In this document: positions 1-7,534 of the stretch, one piece after another
Layout: each line of letters begins with the position of its first letter
Position numbering within the stretch: position 1 is the first letter of the stretch
Origin: Paenibacillus_AA sp045062745
GTDB lineage: Bacteria > Bacillota > Bacilli > Paenibacillales > NBRC-103111
DNA length: 64,000 nt
NCBI RefSeq assembly: GCF_045062745.1
Contig: NZ_JBJGED010000041.1
Span: 1 to 64,000, forward strand
Direction of reading: 5' to 3'
Translations under genes and position numbers: made by a program
Notes under the pieces: generated by a model
Database searches by the model: none
Told to the model about the DNA's origin: nothing
Seen by the model: the letters and a program-made list of their open reading frames with translations, nothing else

Positions 1-1404
1 CCGCAACTGTTTGATCGCGTGCTCGCGGTCGGACGGTTGACGCATACTGATGACCGCCAAGTACCGCCGATTCGTGACATGGAACACAACTGTTTTGCCT
101 AGCCGCTTGAGAAGAACGTCCTGCAATACAGCTGTATGATCCTCGATGAGTGCCTGTTCTCCCGACTGGTTCGAACCCGGATACAAATGAATGCCCGCCA
201 AGAGAAAGTATTTGTCTTGGAAAATGTCGACCAAGTACGGCTCGATTCGATGCTCCGCTTCCTGGGAATGGCTCGACTCCTGAAGGACGAGGAGAAAAGC
301 GCTTTTTCTCATTTCCGTGCGAATGAACGCCATCTGGCTCTTAAACGATTCGTTCTCCTGCTGAATGGTCACGATCCCGGTTTTAATGTTCCGGTAAGGG
401 GTCCCCCCTGTCTCCCGCCCGCCGATCAGCGCCAGGATGCTTCGTACCGCTTTAAACAAGTAATAGCTGAGAAGCGCAGCCAGTAAAACCACATAGGCGA
501 TGGCGATCCAAATGATGTTGCGGCTCGTGTTTGCAACCGTTTTCAAATTCGCGAATTTGTAGGGAGATTTGATGATGTAAATAAAGCCGTTGTACTCGGA
601 TTTGATCAGGGTGTATTCGAAATCCTTGTTCTTTAGTGTCGTTTCTGATTCCGTACCGACGTTCAGATCCTTCATCGCTTCGACGAGATCCCAATCCGGC
701 TCGGTGTTCAAGACTACACTTCGGTTCTGATCCAAGACAATTAACGATGCGCCCTTCAACATGCTCCCGGATTGATAAATATGCTGCAGCAGCTTATCCA
801 TGTTCAGGAAAACCAGGACGTTCAGGTCGGATAATTGATTGCTCCCCAGGATGGCCAGCAAGTTTCGCAGGCTGTCGGTTCCTCTCTTGCCATACAATTG
901 GGCTTGGAACACCCGAAGCGGATGAGGGGTGCTCGCCGATGTCTTCCAAAAGTCGGCCGAGTAGCTCTTGTTGCTCAATTGCTGGTCGAACAGCTCCTCA
1001 ATCGAAATAGTGCCCACCCTCGTAATGGCCAGGCTGGAGGATTTGTGATACACGGCCACCTCCTCAATGTAATCGATCGAGGTCGTGATCTCGCCGATGT
1101 CCTTATACATGCGGGACGCTTCGGGCAGATCGACCGTACCGTCGCTATGCGATCTCCATGGTTGGTATGGCAGCATCTGAATGGAATAAATCACGTCGTT
1201 AATGTCCTTGAAGCTCTCGTCGAAGGATCGGATCGTATGTTTGACACTAAGCTTGTTGTTCTCGCTGACCTGGCTGTAAATGCTTGAGAGGGAGTTTTTG
1301 TACACGAGGTAATTCGATGCAAACATAATAATCACAACCGATAGCAACGCGCCAAATATTTTCAGCAGGTCTTTATTGGCAAACAAACTGATATTCAGCT
1401 TCAT
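1..1404 (-). CDS. Membrane-anchored sensor/AraC-type regulator, N-terminal part (runs off left edge)
   Basis: An uninterrupted minus-strand frame runs from an ATG at 1404 to base 1, giving 468 residues of a larger protein. A membrane helix follows the start (about residues 12-34). Next comes an extracellular sensor-like region of about 250 residues, a second helix near residue 300, and a cytoplasmic stretch. This is the layout of Paenibacillus two-helix AraC regulators (700-780 aa) that sit beside Lpl-type sugar importers; their HTH domain would lie beyond the edge. It is co-directional with, and 75 bp downstream of, the importer permease gene, which suggests local control of sugar uptake. 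A sensor histidine kinase is the alternative, because the DNA-binding or kinase part is not in the window. Confidence 0.7.
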   Translation of the reverse strand, partial: MKLNISLFANKDLLKIFGALLSVVIIMFASNYLVYKNSLSSIYSQVSENNKLSVKHTIRSFDESFKDINDVIYSIQMLPYQPWRSHSDGTVDLPEASRMYKDIGEITTSIDYIEEVAVYHKSSSLAITRVGTISIEELFDQQLSNKSYSADFWKTSASTPHPLRVFQAQLYGKRGTDSLRNLLAILGSNQLSDLNVLVFLNMDKLLQHIYQSGSMLKGASLIVLDQNRSVVLNTEPDWDLVEAMKDLNVGTESETTLKNKDFEYTLIKSEYNGFIYIIKSPYKFANLKTVANTSRNIIWIAIAYVVLLAALLSYYLFKAVRSILALIGGRETGGTPYRNIKTGIVTIQQENESFKSQMAFIRTEMRKSAFLLVLQESSHSQEAEHRIEPYLVDIFQDKYFLLAGIHLYPGSNQSGEQALIEDHTAVLQDVLLKRLGKTVVFHVTNRRYLAVISMRQPSDREHAIKQLR

Positions 1405-1478
1405 GCCCGCTCCCCAATTCACTCAGAATGGATACAGGTACCAAACAGATATGCAATCCTATTCGCCAAACGCTCGCT

Positions 1479-2360
1479 TTATCCTTTTTCCGAGCCTAAC
1501 ATGATGCCTTTGGCAAAATATTTTTGGGCAAATGGATACACCATCAGCACGGGAATCATGGAGATAAAGATGGTTGCATTCTTCAAAGCCTGCGGGGTCA
1601 AGGTTGCCTGCTCGATCAAACTTGTATCTTTGACGGTGTCAAAGAACAGCATTTCCCTGAGCACGACCTGGAGCGGATACAACTCTGCGTCGTTCAAATA
1701 AATCATCGGAATGAAAAAGCTGTTCCAATGGCCCATGAAATAAAACAACCCGATGGAGGCGAGTGCAGGCTTGGCCAGCGGAATCGTAATTTGGAACAAA
1801 ATGCGGTATTCCGACGCCCCGTCGACAATCGCGGATTCGCGCAAGGAGCTCGACATCGACTCGTAGAAGCTTTTCAGAATGAGCAGCTCCATCGTCCATA
1901 TCGCGTTCGGCAATACAAGCGCCCATATCGTGTCGATCAAATGCAGCTTCTGCACGATCAGATACGTCGGGATCATCCCGCCGTTCAGGAACATAGTCAG
2001 CACGATGGCGACGGTGAACGATTTTCGGCCGAAGAAGCCCGGTCTCGACAAAGGATAGGCGGCCACCGCCGTCATCAGGAGATTGATTCCCGTTCCTACG
2101 GTTGTATACAGGACCGTGTTCAGGTACGCTCTTGGAATGCGGGGAGTCTCCAGAATCTCCCTGTAAGCGTCCAAGTTGAGGCCCTTCGGCCACAAGAACA
2201 CCCGGTTCTGGACGATGCTCGCCGTATCGCTGAATGAGATGGCCACGATATACAACACGGGGTATACGGTGGCGATCGCTACCAGGCTGAGCAGCAGCAG
2301 CAGGAACGCATCGAATGCCGTCATCTTGGACCGCGGCCACGAGGTGCTCTTCGTTACCAT
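1479..2360 (-). CDS. Sugar ABC transporter permease, LplC/YtcP type
   Basis: 293 aa with six predicted membrane helices. The EAA loop (E-S-A-x3-D-G-A, then a Pro about 14 residues on) lies near residues 176-200 and would dock onto the ATPase. The family imports oligosaccharides or modified sugars across the cytoplasmic membrane with a partner permease, a lipoprotein and usually a shared MsmX-type ATPase encoded elsewhere. The start overlaps the end of the upstream permease gene by 7 nt, so the two are probably translationally coupled. No ATPase gene is present in this cluster, as expected for the family. The substrate cannot be read from sequence. Confidence 0.93.
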   Translation of the reverse strand: MVTKSTSWPRSKMTAFDAFLLLLLSLVAIATVYPVLYIVAISFSDTASIVQNRVFLWPKGLNLDAYREILETPRIPRAYLNTVLYTTVGTGINLLMTAVAAYPLSRPGFFGRKSFTVAIVLTMFLNGGMIPTYLIVQKLHLIDTIWALVLPNAIWTMELLILKSFYESMSSSLRESAIVDGASEYRILFQITIPLAKPALASIGLFYFMGHWNSFFIPMIYLNDAELYPLQVVLREMLFFDTVKDTSLIEQATLTPQALKNATIFISMIPVLMVYPFAQKYFAKGIMLGSEKG

Positions 2361-3319
2361 AACCCTCTCCCTCCCGCCTTGGTGGTCAAGATGTTGGTAA
2401 GGGTCAGCATGATCAACGCGATAATCGATTCGAATAATCCCACTGCCGCCGCGTAGCTGTAGTTCGTATCGAGCAGCCCTTTGCGGTACACATAGGTGGA
2501 GAAGACGTCGGCCACGTCATAGGTCATGGGACTGTAGAGCAGCAGCACCTTTTCGTAGCCGATGCGGAACATCGAGCCGCTTTTGATGACGAATAGGATC
2601 AGGATGGTAGGCATGATGCTCGGCAAGGTGATGTACCGTATCATTTGGAACCGCTTGGCTCCATCCACCCGCGCGGCTTCATACAAGGTCGGATCGATGC
2701 TGGCGATCGCCGCCAAATAGATAATCGCTTCATAGCCCATGTACTGCCAGATTTCCGACGAGACATAGATGGTCCGGAACCATTCCGGGGCCGCCACAAA
2801 ATAAATGCCGTCCATTCCCATAGCTGTAAGCGCCTGATTGACGAGTCCATGCGTAGGGGACAGGAAGTCGATGATCATGCTGCTGACGACCACCACCGAC
2901 AGAAATGCGGGGAGATAACTGAACGTCTGGACGATTTTCTTGAACCGCAGCTGCCGCACTTCATTCAGCAGAACGGCGAAGACGATCGGAAAAGGAAACG
3001 CCCATACTAATGTGAAAAACCCGAGCAGCAGGGTGTTCTTGAACAGCAACCAGAAGTCCGGGGAGTCGAAAAAACGCCGGAAGTGCTTGAGCCCGACCCA
3101 ATCGCTGTGCCAGATTCCCTCGTATACGCTGTAGTCCTTGAACGCGATGAGGATCCCATATAACGGTCCGTACCGGAACAAGACGTAGAAGACGATGCAG
3201 GGCAGGAACAAGAGGAGCAGCTGCCGGTCGCGCTTGATGTGCCGCCATACGGCAGCGAATCGGGGTGGGGATACTTGCCTTGCTGTACGCTCTATTAGCT
3301 CGTCTCGATCGGATTGCAA
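2354..3319 (-). CDS. Sugar ABC transporter permease, LplB/YteP type
   Basis: 321 aa with a short cytoplasmic N-terminus and six membrane helices. The EAA motif (E-A-A-R-V-D-G-A) lies near residues 215-222. The F-R-Y-G-P-L-Y-G-x-x-I-A-F-K-D-Y segment after the first helix is typical of LplB/YteP permeases. It pairs with the downstream LplC-type permease, which it overlaps by 7 nt, and lies 95 bp after the binding-protein gene. That gap contains a strong stem-loop. Together the three genes make an importer for an unidentified oligosaccharide. Confidence 0.93.
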   Translation of the reverse strand: MQSDRDELIERTARQVSPPRFAAVWRHIKRDRQLLLLFLPCIVFYVLFRYGPLYGILIAFKDYSVYEGIWHSDWVGLKHFRRFFDSPDFWLLFKNTLLLGFFTLVWAFPFPIVFAVLLNEVRQLRFKKIVQTFSYLPAFLSVVVVSSMIIDFLSPTHGLVNQALTAMGMDGIYFVAAPEWFRTIYVSSEIWQYMGYEAIIYLAAIASIDPTLYEAARVDGAKRFQMIRYITLPSIMPTILILFVIKSGSMFRIGYEKVLLLYSPMTYDVADVFSTYVYRKGLLDTNYSYAAAVGLFESIIALIMLTLTNILTTKAGGRGLW

Positions 3320-3353
3320 CGGGACTCCCTCCTATCTCAAGGATTGTCTTATG

Positions 3354-3390
3354 GAGCGGCGCCCGAACTCAGTACATCCGGGCGCCGCTC
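3354..3390 (-). other. Stem-loop between binding-protein and permease genes
   Basis: Perfect 12-bp inverted repeat (GAGCGGCGCCCG at 3354-3365, complement at 3379-3390, 13-nt loop) in the 95-bp gap between the lipoprotein and permease genes. No T-run follows on the minus strand, so it looks like an mRNA-stabilising or processing hairpin rather than a terminator. Such hairpins let the binding protein be made in excess over the permeases. Confidence 0.6.
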
Positions 3391-3414
3391 ACCGTTCAAG
3401 CGCTTTTTCTCCGG

Positions 3415-5034
3415 CTATTTAGCTTCGTTGTATCGTTTCTGGGCCGCCGTGTAGGCTTCCATGAACTTCGATGCCCCTAATTTGTCCACGCTTTGCTGCC
3501 ATTCCTTCCAGTCGGCTTCGCCCATTTCCTTCTTCATCACATATTTGGTGCTGAATTCGTTAGCCCCTTTTTCCAGGGTCACCCGGAATTCAGCGAGCGT
3601 TTTGGTCTCTTCGTCGGTAAACTTCAAGATCGGATCCGGCGCTTCGAACTTTTTGGCCTTCACGATTTTGTCCTGGGCTTCCTGTTCTTTCTCCGTGAAG
3701 TTGAAGTACACGTTGCGTTTGTCCGGACGCAGCACCATCGACTCGATCCATAACCCATACTTGCTCTCCAGGGCATAAATATCTACATTCGGGACATCCT
3801 TCAACTCCGGATACACGGCCTTGCCGTTCTCCATCTTGAACGTTTCTCCTTCAATCCCCATCGTCACGAAGGAGCCGCCAGCCGGGCTGGTCAAATAATC
3901 CAACAGCTTCAGAGCCACTTCCTTGTTCTTGCCATCCGCTACGACAAGGCCGAAGTTATCGATTCTCGGCAAGGACCGGATATTGCCGGTAGGGCCGACC
4001 GGATTGCCGTACCGGAGGTTGTATTCCGGCATCGTGGCCTTGACCTGGTTGGCGAACAGATCCAGGCGGCCGATCCAGTCAAACGTGACGAACGATTTGT
4101 TGTTCGTAGTCATCTTGGCCGTCCAGGAAGCTTCCGTATCCGTAAGGAATTCCGGATCGATCAGCCCCTCGTTATACAATTTTTTTATGAAATCCAACAT
4201 GCTTTTATATTCGGGTGTCGTGTAGGCGAGCTTCCACTCTTTCGTATTTTCATCATAGTAGGCCGGGAAGCTGGATCCGCCGATTCCCCACCCGTACGCC
4301 CAATCCCGGAAAATGTTCTCTTTGGTTTTACTCGCGTAAGGATAAGATTGCGGGTAAGCTTCCTTGAGCTTTTTGAGCGCTTGGTAAAATTCTTCCGTGT
4401 TCGTCCATTCCTTGATTCCCAGCTTGTCGAAGATGTCCTTGCGGTAGAGGAATCCATGATTGACATCGCGCTGCAGGCCATAAGAAGGCCAAGTATACAG
4501 GTTGTTCCTCTCGTCCGTCCAGGACTTCATAATCCAGTTATTGTCGGGATTGTCGATATAGAGCTTCTTGAAGTTCGGCAGATCCTTCAGGTAGGGATTG
4601 ATCGGAGTGAGCGCCCCCTGACCGCCCATCTTGTTCGCTTCGGCCAACGTGAGCCCGCTGAAAATATCGGGAAGCTTGCCGGAAGCCATGACGATCTTCA
4701 GCTTGTCTTTGTACACTTGCGCGGATTGGACTTGAATATCCAGGGTGATGCCCGTTCGCTTCTCGATTTCTTTGACGAACAAAGAATTGTTAAGATTGTC
4801 GGAGGGTCTATCCATCGCGACCATCCAGGTTAGCGTAGTTGGCTTGTCTACGATGGGCAGCTTCATTCCTCCGACATCTCCGACGGGTTGGGTACTGAGC
4901 GTTGCGGAAGATGCTGATGTTGCTTTAGGCTGAGGAGTTGATGACGTTCCCCCTTTATTCCCTCCACTGCAACCTGCGATTAAAGCGGATCCTACTGTTA
5001 AGGTTAAGATGACCCTTAAAGCCTTCCGATCCAT
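3415..5034 (-). CDS. Extracellular solute-binding lipoprotein (LplA type)
   Basis: 539 aa. The start at 5034 (M-D-R-K-A-L) is chosen over a longer frame opening at 5139 because GGGAGGT lies 8 nt upstream and a lipoprotein signal follows at once: charged start, hydrophobic stretch, lipobox I-A-G-C. The mature protein begins with a Gly/Ser/Thr-rich linker and has the bilobal fold of large (about 500-560 aa) LplA-type sugar-binding proteins, with a conserved W-M-V segment near the N-terminus. It delivers the substrate to the LplB/LplC-type permeases encoded downstream. A candidate cre site lies about 90 bp upstream of the start, suggesting catabolite control. Confidence 0.92.
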   Translation of the reverse strand: MDRKALRVILTLTVGSALIAGCSGGNKGGTSSTPQPKATSASSATLSTQPVGDVGGMKLPIVDKPTTLTWMVAMDRPSDNLNNSLFVKEIEKRTGITLDIQVQSAQVYKDKLKIVMASGKLPDIFSGLTLAEANKMGGQGALTPINPYLKDLPNFKKLYIDNPDNNWIMKSWTDERNNLYTWPSYGLQRDVNHGFLYRKDIFDKLGIKEWTNTEEFYQALKKLKEAYPQSYPYASKTKENIFRDWAYGWGIGGSSFPAYYDENTKEWKLAYTTPEYKSMLDFIKKLYNEGLIDPEFLTDTEASWTAKMTTNNKSFVTFDWIGRLDLFANQVKATMPEYNLRYGNPVGPTGNIRSLPRIDNFGLVVADGKNKEVALKLLDYLTSPAGGSFVTMGIEGETFKMENGKAVYPELKDVPNVDIYALESKYGLWIESMVLRPDKRNVYFNFTEKEQEAQDKIVKAKKFEAPDPILKFTDEETKTLAEFRVTLEKGANEFSTKYVMKKEMGEADWKEWQQSVDKLGASKFMEAYTAAQKRYNEAK

Positions 5035-5124
5035 TTCTTTTACCTCCCTTTTCCGATAATCAGCCTTGCGATTGGGTTCGCCCCAACCACACCTCTCATT
5101 ATAAGGAGGTCTCTCTTGATGTAA

Positions 5125-5138
5125 ATAAAGCGTTTTCA
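5125..5138 (-). promoter_or_regulatory. Candidate cre (CcpA) site upstream of binding-protein gene
   Basis: The minus-strand sequence TGAAAACGCTTTAT matches the Bacillus cre consensus TGWAARCGYTWNCW at 13 of 14 positions. It lies 91 bp upstream of the lipoprotein start, a usual place for carbon catabolite repression of a sugar uptake operon. Confidence 0.5.
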
Positions 5139-5327
5139 TTTCCTTCGAGCCAGAGTCGCTATTTGTGATAATCCCTGATAAACAAAGGTTTTATTGAGAT
5201 AGAAATTGCTCAAGCAGTAGAAAATGAAAAAGAATAAACCGGTTGCACCTTAGTCAAAGCGAAACGGCCTCCGTCCCATGGAATTCTGGACGAAAGCCGC
5301 TTTTTCCAAAAATCACCAAAAACCGTA

Positions 5328-5807
5328 TTAAGATTTCCCCGATTCTGACCTATCCATTATGGGCTCACTGCCCACAGAATGCCGATAAACAAGTTGCCCG
5401 CCTAGCCATCCCCCGATCAGAAGAAAGATAAGCCCTAACAAGGAGAGGGAGACCGAGCTCATGAACCGCCACCCGGATGGAATTTCAACACCGAAGCGAA
5501 TAAAAAAGCTACCCGTATACATCGCTAAGGACGTAATCATAATGGTCATATGACTCATTGCAGTGCGCTCGACAGTTCCCTCCTGAGGAATGGCCAGAAA
5601 GTCGATCAGACCCGTAATTAGCGCAGGTATGGACATAACAAGTCCGATTGCAAGATTATAAAAGGAAAAACTCCACCAGAACGAAGCACCTGTCCAAACT
5701 CCAAGCAGATCACCAAGCAACGATACCGGTAATAAAGCCATTGGAAAATGCGTGACTATAGGGTGCACCGGGTGCCCGAAGAACCTCAACTTGCCCCGTT
5801 GTTTCAT
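5328..5807 (-). CDS. DUF2231 membrane protein
   Basis: 159 aa with four hydrophobic helices. The N-terminal G-H-P-V-H-P-I-V-T-H-F-P motif is the hallmark of DUF2231, a family of small membrane proteins of unknown function whose conserved histidines may bind haem or metal. It lies 12 bp downstream of another four-helix membrane protein gene in the same direction, so the two probably form a bicistronic unit. The unit is divergent from a SufR-like regulator, suggesting a redox or iron-related role by inference only. Confidence 0.85.
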   Translation of the reverse strand: MKQRGKLRFFGHPVHPIVTHFPMALLPVSLLGDLLGVWTGASFWWSFSFYNLAIGLVMSIPALITGLIDFLAIPQEGTVERTAMSHMTIMITSLAMYTGSFFIRFGVEIPSGWRFMSSVSLSLLGLIFLLIGGWLGGQLVYRHSVGSEPIMDRSESGKS

Positions 5808-5819
5808 TGGAACCCACCC

Positions 5820-6158
5820 TCACAAGATTCCAATAAGCAAAAGGACAAACGCGATAACGGCCGCTAAAGCATGAATCACAATTAAACTTTTAGGATGAGG
5901 CTTCCGGCGTAAATGGTAAGAAAACAACACGAATCCGCCGAGCGCTGCGATGAGGAATAGCACCAGGGAGATGATCGGAAGTGATCCTGCATTCCCCTGT
6001 ATGACCCCAAGAATTAAAGTAACTAGCCCCGCCGCTGCAATTACGCCATGTATAAGCGATAGCCACATGGGCAAATCCCTCTGACGAAGCCCTAAAACCC
6101 CAAGCACCAAACCGCCAAGTGCAGCAATTGCAAAAAGGATAACAGATAAAACCAGCAT
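5820..6158 (-). CDS. Small four-helix membrane protein, unknown function
   Basis: 112 aa, almost entirely four hydrophobic helices; Gly-rich helices and a basic loop (L-R-R-K-P-H-P-K) near residue 85. The start at 6158 is chosen because GGAGGGG lies upstream at good spacing; a longer frame to 6212 has no such site. I do not recognise the family. It is followed after 12 bp by the DUF2231 gene and shares a palindromic intergenic region with a divergent regulator, which probably controls both. Confidence 0.75.
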   Translation of the reverse strand: MLVLSVILFAIAALGGLVLGVLGLRQRDLPMWLSLIHGVIAAAGLVTLILGVIQGNAGSLPIISLVLFLIAALGGFVLFSYHLRRKPHPKSLIVIHALAAVIAFVLLLIGIL

Positions 6159-6216
6159 CTTCACAATCCCCTCCATTAACAAAATTATGTAATTCACTAT
6201 ATTCAAAACCATACAA

Positions 6217-6264
6217 CAATAAACCTAATTAATCAATAAATTAATTGTTTAATTAGGTTTATTG
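6217..6264. promoter_or_regulatory. 16-bp perfect palindrome, probable operator
   Basis: Arms CAATAAACCTAATTAA (6217-6232) and its exact complement (6249-6264) flank a 16-nt AT-rich centre that itself carries an inner imperfect inverted repeat. The motif TTGTTTAATTA occurs twice on the plus strand, near 6245-6255 and again near 6309-6319. It lies between the membrane-protein pair and the divergent regulator gene, so it is most likely the regulator's binding site. Confidence 0.65.
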
Positions 6265-6368
6265 AGGGGCTTTATTCTCCGCCTCATCTTTATTTTTCAA
6301 TGAATTACTTGTTTAATTAATCGTTTTTTGGCATATTTGTTTTAACGGTTTTTATGGAGGTAATCGGT

Positions 6369-7052
6369 GTGATTATTAACTCAACTCAGTTCCCAGGCCC
6401 TCGACGCGAGATTTTGAATCATCTGAAGCAGTTTGGCCCGGCAACCGTTGCGGACCTCTCCTCACGTCTGCGGATGACTGGAGAGGCTGTGCGTCAGCAT
6501 CTTCTTCAGCTAATACAAGATAGGTATATTCAACGGCAATCGGAAAGGACCCAAGCCCCCGGTGCTGGCCGGCCTTCTTTATTTTACAGTCTTACTTTGG
6601 AAGGAGAGCATCTGTTCCCCAAAAGCTACGACGGGCTAACCGTGGAATTGATTGACACGATCACGTCGCAACTTGGAGAAGAATCTTTAAAACAGGTCCT
6701 TTCTGCCATGACGGAAAGTCGGGTACAACAGTGGGAATTTCGGTTGCGAGGATTAAATCTGAATGAACGAGTGGCTGCATTAAAGGATATTTATACAGAA
6801 AACGATTCATTCATCGATATTGAACAGGATGGGGAAGAAATATTACTGATTGAACGGAATTGTCCGTTCGCCAATGTTGCCATGAAGCGTCCCGCCCTTT
6901 GCAGTGTAACGGTTAACGTGCTCACAAGGCTGCTTGGCCTGCGCGTAGTCCGGAAAGAAACATTTCAGAACGGCGACGGCCGGTGCGTTTTCAGCATACT
7001 TTCCAATCAGCCGGTTGACGCCGGGTCCTATTCCTTTTCATTTGAAAAGTAG
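6369..7052 (+). CDS. SufR-like (COG2345) winged-helix transcriptional regulator
   Basis: 227 aa. GTG at 6369 is preferred over the ATG at 6354 because that ATG overlaps the GGAGGT site, which lies 7 nt before the GTG. Residues about 10-85 form an ArsR/DeoR-like winged helix (A-T-V-A-D-L-S-x-R-L then V-R-Q-H-L). The C-terminal domain carries three cysteines, C-x12-C-x27-C, matching the iron-sulfur ligand spacing of SufR except that the third of four cysteines is missing. The family senses Fe-S clusters or redox state and represses neighbouring genes. The divergent membrane-protein pair and the palindrome between them are the likely targets. Confidence 0.82.
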   Translation: MIINSTQFPGPRREILNHLKQFGPATVADLSSRLRMTGEAVRQHLLQLIQDRYIQRQSERTQAPGAGRPSLFYSLTLEGEHLFPKSYDGLTVELIDTITSQLGEESLKQVLSAMTESRVQQWEFRLRGLNLNERVAALKDIYTENDSFIDIEQDGEEILLIERNCPFANVAMKRPALCSVTVNVLTRLLGLRVVRKETFQNGDGRCVFSILSNQPVDAGSYSFSFEK

Positions 7053-7186
7053 AACATTTTACACGATAATGCGGTTGGACATTCGCGTATGGACACGCAA
7101 CTCATTCAACATCGCTTCAGGACTGATCCAAGGTTATACCTTCAACACGCCGAAAATGCTTATTGTATGTTAATTGGTCGGTCATA

Positions 7187-7214
7187 GAAAAAATCCGTAC
7201 AATTACTGTACGGA
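7187..7214 (-). terminator. Rho-independent terminator
   Basis: Inverted repeat TCCGTACA/TGTACGGA (7194-7201, 7207-7214) with a 5-nt loop, followed on the minus strand by a run of seven T. It ends minus-strand transcription of the hydrolase gene and its downstream remnant. Confidence 0.8.
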
Positions 7215-7231
7215 CTAAATGCGCAGCTGCG

Positions 7232-7534
7232 TTACATTGTCAGTTGCCTGACATATCTATCTACTAATGCAGACTTTATTGGACTGCGATGGATCTTCGA
7301 ATTCTGTTCACCGTTAGCAGTTTCGATTTGCTGGCTCGTGACGCGAAGGTCCTTCTCGAATCGGATCGAATCGGGCAGATGCCAGCGGTACAATCCGTGC
7401 ATCGGCACGTTATGTCCGTACCAGGGATCGAGTTTAGCCGTTTCTTTATAAAACTTGTATCCTAAGTACGGGGTATTATACGACTCCGGTTCATAAGTTG
7501 CCGAACGCTCTATTATTCGGTAGGCAGCTGCCAT
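7232..7534 (-). pseudogene. Fragment of a DUF2961 glycoside-hydrolase-like protein
   Basis: An open frame of about 100 codons overlaps the end of the upstream hydrolase gene by 22 nt. It encodes a segment like the C-terminal part of DUF2961 proteins (G-H-N-V-P-M-H-G-L-Y-R-W-H-L-P-D-S-I-R-F), but the rest of that 350-400 residue domain is absent and the last 30 residues do not match. No ribosome binding site is evident. I read it as the tail of a deleted polysaccharide-degradation gene. Its function, if any, is lost. Confidence 0.55.

Noticed and set aside
5245..5325. Terminator after the DUF2231 gene
   Set aside because: The inverted repeat around 5258-5310 has several mismatches and its T-run lies on the wrong strand for that gene.
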